Source of the DNA: Globisporangium splendens
Lineage: Eukaryota; Oomycota; Peronosporomycetes; Pythiales; Pythiaceae
Assembly (NCBI GenBank): GCA_006386115.1
Contig: VFIW01000007.1
Location: 158,693 to 222,692, forward strand
Direction of reading: 5' to 3'
Length of the DNA: 64,000 bases
A model generated the notes under the pieces. It made no database searches and had not been told where the DNA came from. It saw only the letters and a list, made by a program, of their open reading frames with translations. Positions 34,585 to 44,600 of this stretch are shown here, piece after piece. The stretch's first letter is position 1, and the number at the start of each line of letters is the position of its first letter. Made by a program: the position numbers and the translations under genes.

Positions 34585-35150
34585 TTATGCCATGAAGGTC
34601 GTTGCATGCCTCTGTGACACCAGGCGAAACAGCGCGTCCCACTCGGCGGCACTCAGTGGCTTGCCGAGACATGGCTTTAAGAAGCAACCGACTCGCTGTT
34701 GGTAATGCGCATTTCGCATAATAGAGATTCCGCGCATTCTATTAGCCTGCTTTTCGCACTGGACCCACACACCAGCGTTCTTTTGTATCTTTTGTGCTGT
34801 TTTCGTATCACACGAATGGTGGCTGCTTTTTCTGTTTGAACTGTGCTCACTGCGACAAACCGTCGCGAGCAATTTTTCAGCAAGAAAACCATTTGGCGCT
34901 TATTTTTCCCTCCCAGATGGACAAATTCCGACAAATCCTTTGAAACACCAGATTTGTTTCTAACTTCAACACCCTCTGATACAAAGCACACTTTTCATGA
35001 AGCTGTCCAAGCAGGATGAGATGCGCGCAGGACATCACTTTGGAGACTCGAAAGCGGATGCATCTGACTGTTCCGCAGTGCGAGAAGATGCCGTTGGAGA
35101 TGGATTCAGTGTTCTCCCAGTCTCTCTACTTCGCGCACTCTCTGCCACTT
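34585..35150 (-). pseudogene. Possible PC4-like gene or remnant with broken frames
   Basis: Three minus-strand stretches read like protein but do not join cleanly. About 35150-35060: a Ser/Thr-rich segment ending AEQSDASAFESPK before a GTGATG donor-like site. About 34960-34800: VSKDLSEFVHLGGKNKRQMVF then RRFVAVSTVQTEKAATIRV, entered after a TATCAG acceptor-like site. About 34760-34585, in another frame: MRGISIMRNAHYQQRVGCF and LKPCLGKPLSAAEWDALFRLV. The last resembles the end of the PC4 (p15) single-strand DNA-binding fold, with its IR strand and K-P-x-x-K-G-x-x-L-x-x-x-x-W ending; the middle piece resembles the first PC4 strands. The switch of frame near 34780 has no convincing intron. Either a gene with introns I could not place, a frameshifted copy, or sequence error. 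Confidence 0.35.
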
Positions 35151-35443
35151 TTTGTCATGTATCCATCCATTTGCAGTCGTTGAACCTCGTCACCACTCTC
35201 GGCTTGTTTTTCGCTTCTCGCACTCATTTTCGTCCACCGCGAATCAATTTCGGCATCTCAACGTCAGGGACCTTGATGCGCTTTCCCGCTCACTTGATAT
35301 GGCATTGTAGCCTCCTCCTCTTGCTTTTCTCTCCTTAGGGCTCCAGGTAAAACATGCTGCATTGGTGGCTCGCATGCAGGAGGCTTAGGACAACAGTTCT
35401 GCATAAATCACGAAACTCCGGCAGTCCGCAAGACCAAACTCCA

Positions 35444-38164
35444 TCAACTTTCGCTGCTGTTGGACGGAATCTTTGAGGAATCCGTCAGCATCTGCAGGAT
35501 CTGAGCGATTTGGACGCCAAAATCGCTCAGACGCGCCTTCATCCGCTTCTCCATTTGATCCAGTTGCTTTTCCATTTTGCGTAGCTTGACTGAGGTCTTG
35601 TGCTCGTTGTTTCCAGCAGCAGCAGGGCGATGCGGAGACTCATCCTTTGCTGGCGATATCGCAGTTGGCTCGCGCTGATGATCTTTTTGGTCGCTTTGAT
35701 GGCCAGAACCAAGGTTCGAAGCAGTAGCTTCATCCACAACGCGCTCTTCTCCCTCTTCAAGCACACTCAACGCGGTGGTATCCTCGAAAATGTTCTCAAG
35801 AGTTTGTATCCGCTCTGCCAGGCGTGGTGGAGCATTGTTGTCGATCACGGTCGGCACCAAAGCTGGACTCGGCTCTGCTACTCCACGCACTTTATCACCC
35901 ACGGACGACCGAGAAAACCCAAGTTCGTCTGGCTTTGGGAGAATGGTGGGACTCACGAGCTTCGAGAGCCTTGGCGGGTGCAGCGTTTGGAGCACGCGGG
36001 TCTTGGCTCGCAGCCTTTGCACGTTGTTGTACGTCTGCACGGTTTTCTTCATCTTCAAGTCGGCGAGTTTGGTCATTTTCTCCATGCGGTCAGTGCCGTC
36101 GGTCGATTGCCACATTTCGCCCACGCGTTTAATGATCAGCCGCTTCATCGCGGTCGCAAATTCTGGAAACTCGACGAGGATCTTGTTGAACCCCTCCTGG
36201 GAGAGAATGCAGAGCTCCGCCATGCACTCGGCCTTGACGCTGCGCGTGCGCTCGACCTCCATCACCACGCCGATTTCGCCAAAGAAATCGCCCTCGCCGA
36301 GCAAAATCCGTTTCGCTTCGCTTGTATCATGATCAGGATTTGAATTAGCATCCTCTGCCTCGCTCTTTGGTGGCATCACACGCACGATTCCCTTCAGGAT
36401 CGTGAACAATTCTTTTCCGATATCGCCCTCACGAATGATGTAGTCGTCGGGCATGAAAATCACAGGATGCAATTGCGTGCAGATCATTCCCAGGACGGCG
36501 TCCGTTCCGAGCTGGAAAAACGGGATCTTTTGGAGATAGTCTTTAAACAGGTAGATCGCGACTTGCTGGCGCAAAGCGATCGACATGCCCTCGTCCTTCA
36601 GCAGATTGAGTTCGTCCGAAAACGTGCGGCTTTGGTAGATGTATCGATAACAAAAAATCATGTGAGCCACCACAACAATGCAAAGCAAACGTTTCTCGCA
36701 TATATATGCAAGAAAAGTACTCACATTCACCCACAGATAGTCGTAGTATGCGTTGACGCGTGCCTATTTCATTATCACATCGCAACACGAAACATTTTTT
36801 AAAATCGAGGCAAGATCAGTGTCTGTCTCGCAAGAAAGCAAGATAAACTTACGCGCAGGGGCTTTGACAGACAGAGCGCATCCATTTCGTGCGAGATGTG
36901 ATCCACTTTCTTACGAAACGTGTACTCGGCGCGGTTCCAACTACCTCGTCATATCAAGAGCTAGAGAAGCATCGTCATAAAGAACATAAAGCATGCCTTT
37001 AGATCACCTTTGCACGAGCTGGATGACCGTTCCCAACAGCACGGCCGTAAGCACGGCTCCGATCAAGGACACGAAACTGGACCAAAGGTAGACAGCATCG
37101 CCCAGAAGGTCAGCCGCATTGTGGTGGTACCCCCCGCTCAGGAACTGGTCCGAAGACTCGATATGTGCCGCAGACGCGCCGAGGAGCGGCACAATCCCGT
37201 GATGCAGCGTGATCCAGTACACGTGCATGTCTTTGCCGTCGGCGCACCGTGGACCTTGCTCTTGGACGCCATCGCACGGCTGTAAAACGGCGACCCAGAT
37301 GCAGTCGGCGACATGTGCCGCGAACAGCACCGCGTTGAGCGCGATGACCATGCTGCTATAGCGCTTGTACCGCCTCACGCACTTGAGGAAGCGACCGATG
37401 CGCAGCAGCCGCGGAAACTTGACGTACTTGATCGTCTTGCGCGTTGACACATTCTCACCAGGAAAGAAATACTCGAACGGGATCGTCGACACCAGATCGA
37501 TCGGGAACCAAATGGACCGGATATACGCGCTACGGATCTTCGTGGGGTTCATCACCACGTTGCCGTACTCGGTGATGCCCGTGCGGAACCGCAGCAGCAC
37601 GTCGAGTGCGTCCCACACGTCCAAAATGCGCAGGATCACCGTCGTGCGCTTCGCGCGCGGCACCCAGTCGAAGCACAGCATGAATGGGATCATCCACGAG
37701 TAGTACACGACTGCCACGGCGCTGAACAGGTCCCATGCGGTCTTCAACTGCGACTGCGGGCGCAGTGCCCAGTGGTAGCGCACGCTCTCGTTGATCTCGT
37801 TCAGCGACGTCCGCAGCACGTTGATCTGGCCGTTCACCCTGCTTCGCAGCAGCAGACTGCCGACGGATCGGAACGCCGACTCGCGGTGGATCCCGTTCCG
37901 CACCGTGTCGCTTTTCGGGAGCAGCAACGAAGTCTTTCGCAGCAGCTCCACTTTGCCGCCGTCAGTAGTGCCAGTAGCTGTAGGGGATGCGTTCTTCTGC
38001 TGCTTGACAGAATCCTCCGCTGTCGTTGTGCCTCCCCCACTTGCATCCTTGTCAGTTATGGTACATGGAACTACATATTTCGCAGCGCCAGTGCCTTCTA
38101 CCGCTACAGGAGCCGAGCCGTTCGGGATCACGCGGCCGATTGGCGGCATCTTGGCGCGAAACAT
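35444..38164 (-). CDS. Voltage-gated-like channel with cyclic-nucleotide-binding domain (CNG/HCN/EAG family)
   Basis: Exons 38164-37008, 36940-36853, 36763-36725 and about 36629-35444 give roughly 820 residues. The first three join in phase. The last junction does not: the only AG near the needed frame gives a one-base mismatch. Order: disordered N-terminus; S1-S4 from about residue 140 (SVRYHWALRPQSQLKTAWDL, then an S4-like basic helix RLLRIGRFLKCVRRYKRYS); pore region about 310-350; the C-linker (RAEYTFRKKVDHISHEMDAL, ARVNAYYDYLW); and the cyclic-nucleotide-binding domain (IIREGDIGKELFTILKG, LGEGDFFGEIGVV, RTRSVKAECMAELCILS). The C-terminus has a coiled coil (LRKMEKQLDQMEKRMKARL). Odd: the pore reads YWITLHHGIVPLLGAS, with no GYG or GFG filter. 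Ion selectivity cannot be predicted. Confidence 0.8.
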
Positions 38165-38626
38165 CGCTCGCTTGCACGACAGGCAGTCTGCACAAGTGCA
38201 GCGCCAAAGGGATGACCCAAATAGGGTGTTCTGCTGCCACTGACGCTGGCGGCTGCGCAGGCACTTGCGTAACGTGTTGCGCTACGACGTGCGCGGCCGC
38301 CGCGCCATCTATTTCCGCTCTTCGCTGACGAGAATGTGGCGCCGCATGCTGCTGCAAATACAGCAGAAATGCACGTTGATTATTTCTTTTGGTGGTGTTG
38401 CTTCCTGTTTCATTCCACATGCAGTGGGTTATTAATAAGTTAAGTGAATCACCAGAAATGACCTAGTTTACTCCGAGTTACCTCAACACCAATTTTCCAT
38501 CTCCTAAATGCACATCAGTGACACTCACTAAAAACTAATTCACCAATATAGGGACTGCATCAATTAGGGACTTCGACACCATTTCTGCATTCTCGAAAAA
38601 TAAAACACACACAACAGCAGAAAGCG
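38165..38626. promoter_or_regulatory. Divergent promoter, channel / CCDC174
   Basis: A 462-bp head-to-head gap, AT-rich at 38410-38570. CCATTTCTGCATTCT (38579-38593), 34-48 bp before the CCDC174 start, resembles an oomycete initiator-type element. Confidence 0.4.
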
Positions 38627-39616
38627 ATGTCGCTGGGGTTCCTGACCGAGTCGGCGCTGTTGCCGTCCAAGGCGAAGGCTATTCGCGTGGACTCCAAGTC
38701 GCTCGTGGACCTCAAGGCCGTGGTCTTCCAGAAGGAGCAGGAGCGCCAGGAGCGCAAGCGTCAGCTGGAGCACGCGCTTCGCAGCGACGACGATGACGAC
38801 AGTGGCGGCAAAGCAACGGCGACTGCGGGGATGCGGGGATTTGGGAAGTACGCCAAGCTACGAGCGAAGAAAGCGCGCGGGAAGGCGCTGTCCAAAGAGG
38901 AAGAACAAGTAGGCAAGTGCAGTAATCGCGGTGTCGAGACGCGCCGGAAACGAGACGAAGCTGCGCAGGAGCTCGTTCCGGACGAGGACGACGACGCCGC
39001 GTGGCACAAGAAATCGAAAGAGATGCTCGAGAAGAAAGCGAAAATGTACGACGATATGATGAAAGGCGGAAAATCCGCTGCGGGAGAGTGTCTGGTCGAT
39101 TTTAGCGCGAAACAGAGAGCATCAAGGGGGGAAAACAGTGACGATGGGGTCGAAAGTTCGTCGCAACAGGTTGAGATCACTGACGAGTTTGGACGCGTGA
39201 GGTTTGTGGCGAGAGGAAGCGTCGAGCACACGGAGTTTTTGCAGAGTCAAGCTGGAAGAAGGTCCAGTCAAACAGTTGCTGCTCAAAAAGATGCAATTGC
39301 GAATGATGCCGCTGTCCATTCAAACGATCAGCATAATGCTGGCAGTTTTGTCGTGTCTCAATGGGAAAAGCGGTTTAATGCGCAGGAGAAGACGTATTTG
39401 CAGGAAGTCCACGAAGGCGTGAATCAGGCGAAGTCAGCGCTTCACGAGAAGAAGATGCGGAAGCAGCTTCGTCTGGAGAAACTGAAGCGACAAGCAGGCA
39501 GTCAACAGAATGTAAATGCAGCACCGGCGACCGTGAATCCGCTCAATGTTCAAGAGGAGCGAGCCGCAGCTGTGAAGGCAACGGAGTTCCTGAATCAATT
39601 CGGGTCGCTTATGTGA
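38627..39616 (+). CDS. CCDC174: CCDC174-like nuclear protein
   Basis: A single exon gives 329 residues. CCDC174 is a nuclear protein associated with the exon-junction complex and spliceosome in animals. The match lies in three short blocks: SKSLVDLKAVVFQKEQE near the N-terminus, KSKEMLEKKAKMYDDMMKG near 125-145 followed by LVDFSAKQ, and ITDEFGRVRFVAR near 185-198, which correspond in order and spacing to SLVDLKAELFRKQEE, REKLEEKAKLYEKMTKG/LVDF and YVDSLGRSRRCMRK of the human protein. The rest is charged, coiled-coil-like and partly disordered. The C-terminal half of the human protein is not obvious. Function here is by homology only. Confidence 0.72.
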   Translation: MSLGFLTESALLPSKAKAIRVDSKSLVDLKAVVFQKEQERQERKRQLEHALRSDDDDDSGGKATATAGMRGFGKYAKLRAKKARGKALSKEEEQVGKCSNRGVETRRKRDEAAQELVPDEDDDAAWHKKSKEMLEKKAKMYDDMMKGGKSAAGECLVDFSAKQRASRGENSDDGVESSSQQVEITDEFGRVRFVARGSVEHTEFLQSQAGRRSSQTVAAQKDAIANDAAVHSNDQHNAGSFVVSQWEKRFNAQEKTYLQEVHEGVNQAKSALHEKKMRKQLRLEKLKRQAGSQQNVNAAPATVNPLNVQEERAAAVKATEFLNQFGSLM

Positions 39617-39736
39617 GAACGAGTGAGAAAAAAAGAAAGAAAGAAGAAGCAGGAAAGCGAGGACGACATGTGTGTTTGGTTACAGCGACAACAATAAATA
39701 CTAATCTATTTTATAAACATAGAAGGCGATGCGTGA

Positions 39737-40687
39737 CTAGGAGCACCGCCTGGATTTGGAATATTCTGTGGGCAGTCTCGGCTGTGAGAGCTTGACGATC
39801 GGAGTCACGCAAGCTCCTCCGTCGAGCGCAAGAGGCTTCAGGCGCGCAGAGTCTGCTTCTCGTATCATAGCGCGCGCGAGTGCAACAAGCGGGTCAATCA
39901 GCAGCAAGCCCGCGAATGTCTTGCGTCCAGTGAACGCGAACGGGATCTCGGTGCAGCCCATAACGATGACTTCGGCCCCCTGGTCTTTCAAATAGCGTGC
40001 ATACCGATGGAAGTTGGCAACGCTCTTGGACGTCACGGCTGGCGCCGTGCTCTTGATGCCCCACACCTTGTTGTAGATGGACTCGTGCAGTTCGGTTTGA
40101 AGCGATGGACAGATTTCGATGATCGTGTACCCCAGTGGCTCCATGAGGTCGTGATACACGCGCGAGTCTCGGGTGCCGGTCGTCGCCATCAGTCCGATCC
40201 GTTTGCACGAAGGTGCGTACTTTGCAATGAAGCGCACCGTTTCCTCGAGCATGTGCACGTGCTGGTGATCGTAATCCGAGCGCATCGTTGGTGTTGTCGT
40301 CGTGAGTCTCAGGAACTCGTTCCAGATCGGGTTGGCGTGGAACGTGTTGCACGGGACGCCGGCCACCAGTCGCACATTCTGGCTCTGCGCAGCGCATTTC
40401 ATCATCTCAAACGTGCGCGCCATGCCGCACGCCGGGTTTTCAACCCACGTCGACGTGTCCCGCAGCGACCCATCTCCAGCGTCATCCTTTTGTGCTTGCG
40501 TCACGTGCTGCAGATACTCGGTGCGATCCGTCATGTCCTCGGAGCGAGAGAAGTGGCAGACGTTGAAATGGCCCTGATCCTCGCCGTCGCTCTCCGTGTG
40601 CTCCAGGATGATCTGGTGCAGCAGCACGCCCGCCGCAGGTCCCACGCCGCCGCAGATGCCGAGCATCACCTGCTGCTCGCGCGTCAT
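39737..40687 (-). CDS. Aspartate/glutamate racemase-family protein
   Basis: A single exon gives 316 residues. The family interconverts L- and D-amino acids with two cysteines as acid and base. Both are visible: Cys near 110 in AGVPCNTFH and Cys near 245 in VIVMGCTEIPFAF. Other family features are the N-terminal GICGGVGPAAGVLLHQ, IGLMATTGTRDSRVYHDLMEPLG and LLLIDPLVALARAMI. The protein is longer than bacterial aspartate racemase (about 240 residues), with an insert around the GDGSLRDTSTWVENP segment. Oomycete genomes contain many genes of bacterial type of this class, so horizontal origin is plausible, but base composition here is not unlike its neighbours. It is tail to tail with CCDC174. The exact substrate is unknown. 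Confidence 0.82.
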   Translation of the reverse strand: MTREQQVMLGICGGVGPAAGVLLHQIILEHTESDGEDQGHFNVCHFSRSEDMTDRTEYLQHVTQAQKDDAGDGSLRDTSTWVENPACGMARTFEMMKCAAQSQNVRLVAGVPCNTFHANPIWNEFLRLTTTTPTMRSDYDHQHVHMLEETVRFIAKYAPSCKRIGLMATTGTRDSRVYHDLMEPLGYTIIEICPSLQTELHESIYNKVWGIKSTAPAVTSKSVANFHRYARYLKDQGAEVIVMGCTEIPFAFTGRKTFAGLLLIDPLVALARAMIREADSARLKPLALDGGACVTPIVKLSQPRLPTEYSKSRRCS

Positions 40688-41692
40688 GACGCTGGCAAAT
40701 TCCGAAATGCAGTGGGATGGATCAGCAGAAGAAGCGCTCGGCGTGTTGAGGCAGGAGCATCACTCACTGCATGCAGACGCAGACCACTCGTCAGTTCTTT
40801 CTGTGTCAGGTAAACTCGAGGAAGGGGGTTATGGTGGGTGTGCATTGACCCAATCGGCACCTTTTACCCACTTCCTTCTGACCCACTAAACCTTCTGCGA
40901 CGTGCCACAGGGACAACCCGAGAAAAAGAAGAAGAAGAAGGGGTTCCATTTGTTGAGTGTTTGTGGGTCAAAACGTGCAACACACACATGCAACCTTTCA
41001 ACCCATTTCTTCCCACTCCATGACCCCTTTCTCTTGTAACGCGATGTGTAACCAAGGTGATAGGGGAAAATCTTGACCCAGTGTAAACCCCTTCATTCTG
41101 AAGCATTGACCCGCCTGCTTCGTCGAGCATTAACCCGCTCACCTCTCTCTCTTCTTCTTCTTCTTCTGAGAAATCGACCGTCTCAGCGTGCTCACTTTGT
41201 GTGCGAATCGTCTGCATTCAAGATCAGTCGAAATGCACGTAGTTGCCACAGCCCAAGCAAGAGCATCCAAATTGGAAATCAGACGAGGTGCATTGGGTAA
41301 TTTGATTTCGAACCCATCCGGTGCTCCGTGGATGTGAGTGCAAGTGTTGTCCCTCAGTTGGAATCGGATCAGGAACGCTTTTGAAACCCCTTGAACGATC
41401 ATCGGCGGTCACTCTGACCTCGTGCAAACGATTCCCCGGACTCGAAGCGCACCCCCATCCAAGAGGTGATGCCATTGTAAACTAAGTCTATGTGATAAAT
41501 TAACTGCGTGTTTGCCTGTTTCTCTACGTCTCTCTCTCTCTCGCTCTCTCGCTATTTTGCTCTACCTACAGCTAACCACTACATCACTTTGGCGTTTCTT
41601 GACTCGACGCGAAACAACAAGAATAAAAAAGAAAACCTCCACACACATCCACTGGACCCTCGCTCGTTGCTCCTACCATAACCCCCGCAGAC
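40688..41692. other. Intergenic, racemase to myosin
   Basis: About 1 kb without a gene. It carries AGAAG/CTTCTT triplet runs (40921-40940 and 41148-41167) that are complementary to one another about 230 bp apart, and many ACCC/GGGT elements (40850-41140). Confidence 0.5.
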
Positions 41693-44600
41693 TCAGGCCG
41701 CGCTCGTGTGAGACGCCGCCAGAGACGACAACGACGAGCCGCCGAACGTCGGCATCGAGTACCGCGCCGCGCTCGACGTCGAGTACGAAGACTCAGGCTG
41801 TTGTTGGGTGTACGCGTACGACTCGACGAAACACGGGTCACACACGCGCACGGGCTCGTCGTCAAAGCCGATGCCCAGCAGCGTCACCCGGCGGCTCGAG
41901 TGCTCGTGGCAGAACGAGTTGCCGCACATGCGGCAGTGGTGGCGCCGCACGAAGATGTTGAACGGCTCCTCGCACTCGAAGCAGCTGTTGCTGCGTGCCC
42001 ACTTGACGATGCGCGGCGTCAGGCGCGACGGTCCGCCCATGCCGCTGCCCACGCTGCTGATACTGCCCATGCGCATCGAGAGCGAACGCGTCTGGAACCC
42101 CGACGTTGGCGTCTGTGGATGGGAGTACGCTTCATTTGCCGACCTGCCGTCATAGGTGCCTCCGCTGCCAGCAGACGATGGCTGCTGCCGGTGTGACTCG
42201 GACGACGGGGACAGCATCGTCGAATGCTGCATTGGGTGGATCGGATGGTCGCCCAGGAAGCCCGAGTACGAGCCCGACGACGCAGCAGACGACGACCGCG
42301 TGCGACGCGAGCTCGAGAACGACATGCCGTGCGACGCGTCGCGGCGGCTCTGCATGATCGCCTCCTCCTTCAGCGCCATGGTCTGGCGGAGCGTGTCCAT
42401 CTGCTGCTGGATGTTGCGGATCATGTGGTCCATCTCGCCTGTGTCGCTGAACTGACCGTCGTTCGTGCTGTTCTGGTACCCCGTGTCGATCACCGACGGA
42501 AAGCGACGGCGGTCCCAGCCGCTGCTGCCCGAGGACCGCTGACTGTACGCGAACGACGACCGCGAGGACTCGTCGAACGATTTGCGCGCCACGAGGTGCT
42601 CCAGAAACTTGCACTTCGCGTCCAACTCCTCGATCTTCTGCGACAGCATCGACACCTGGTCCAGTTGACGCGTGTAGTACACGCTCTGCGATCTCCGAGG
42701 CGGCAGCAAGAGAGACACTTCGTCACCGTCCTCATCTTCGTCAGCAGAGAGCGCGAGTTCGTCCATGGACAAGCTTCGTCGACCGGCACGCGACTGGTAA
42801 TCTGCTAATGTCGGTCTCGGGTACCTGTCCTGGGGAGCAAAGTGAGACGAACTGCGTGACGTGCGAGAGCCATTTCCACCACGCGCTTCCGCTCGGAACG
42901 AGTCGCGGCTCGTGTGCTTTTCTACGAGCATCTGCTTGAGACGCAGGATCTCGTTTTCGAGCTTCGAGTTGCGATCGTCCACGGGATCGTGACGGCTCTT
43001 CCTCTTCTGAGATGATTTGCGTCTCGAACGCGAGTGGTCCTCGTATCGAGAGGAAGTTGTGCTCCTGCTCCTGCGAGGGACGTGATCGCTCACATCGTCA
43101 TCACTGCTTCCCAATCCGCGGTCAGACTCCACACGACTGCGGTAGCTTGTATGACTTCGCGAGAAGGAGGGTTTCCTGCGTGAGCCTCTCTCCGAGTAGC
43201 GCTGATCACCGTTGCTCTCTTCCGACTCACTCTCCGACACGGAGCGCCAGCGGTCACGTCGAGAGGACGACGATTTCTTTTTGCGAGACACCTTTGCAGA
43301 ACGAGTGCTTCTCTCCGATTCACTTTCCGACGATTGTCGCCGTCTGTGACGGTGATGGTCGCGTCGAGACGAAGAAGACGCACTCTTCTTGTGACGAGAC
43401 GCTTTTTCCTCCACGTACGCTTCACTTTCTGACCCGCTGTGGCTTTTCTTTTGTTTGGATCTCGCTCGCTCTTCTTTATCATGACGATCCGATCGTGTCT
43501 GCTCTGCTGCCAGATGCTCGAGCGTCAGCGCTTTCTCTTTTTCCATCTCAGCAGCGACGGCGGCAGCAGCTTGCAACTCTTGCTCTTCCCGAACGATCTC
43601 CTTCAAGAGAATATGCGCCAGTCGGAAGCGCCTGAACGCTACGCGCACACGGAACTGGTGGATCTTCTTGTCAACTGCGCGCATGAACGCCAGTTTCTTT
43701 CTCCAGCATCGTTGGATCGCGTTCACTGCTCGCTCCTGGCGTGCACGCTTCATCTCGCGCACTTGCTTGCGAGCGATGAAGCCTCGCACGATCGACTGAA
43801 TACGGTGCACAAACTCGCGCAGTTTCTGGAAGAAGCAGCGGCGACGGTACCCACGATAGTATCGTTGCAGCACAAGCGCTGATCGCTCGCGCAGCTCGAG
43901 ACGAAGCTGAGAGAACTGGTTGAACGTCTCAGTTTTGCAAAATACCAACGTCTTGCCGATTTGCACTCCTTCGTGTCGCGCTTTGCCGTCTTGAGCGTCA
44001 CCATTTGCAGCATCAAAGAAACTACCTGTGGGCTTCGCGGTCACCGTGTCGCCATTCTTACGCAGCACTTCTCCCATCAGCGCGTTCACTAGTGAAACGC
44101 AGTACGCATGCGGAAACTTCCTCGCTGCAGTCGTCACATCCGCGTTAACAAGCGAGCGGAACCCTGAAAATAACTCGATAAACGTAGTGTGGGGAAGTCG
44201 CACGGAGTACCCGGCACGCGCAATCCGGAGCGCCTCCAGGACACCAACCGACCGCAGCTGCTCCACCATTCGCTCGCGATCAAAGATACCGGGGCGCTTG
44301 ACCTCGTTCGGCTTCAAGCAGCGCACGTAGTGGGCTTCCGTGGACCCGATCTCTTCCACGAGGCGATCTAGTTGGCTCTTGAACTGCGCAGACACACTCG
44401 GCGCGCGCAGCAACGAGCCTCGTCGTCGTCCAGGTGCTCGCTCCGCGACTTGTTCAATTACATCCACGTCGCCGATCGCGCTCATGATCGCGTTAGACGA
44501 GGCATTGAACACGGTCGTCGCGTCCGCAGGCAGCATGTCCAGGTTCTTCTCCACGAACTGTTCGAGTTTGTACGACACCTTGCCCGCAAAGTGGTGCACG

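Noticed and set aside
40921..41167. Complementary GAA and TTC runs as a possible stem-loop or transposon end
   Set aside because: They are simple triplet runs with no target-site duplication, no flanking symmetry and no transposase.
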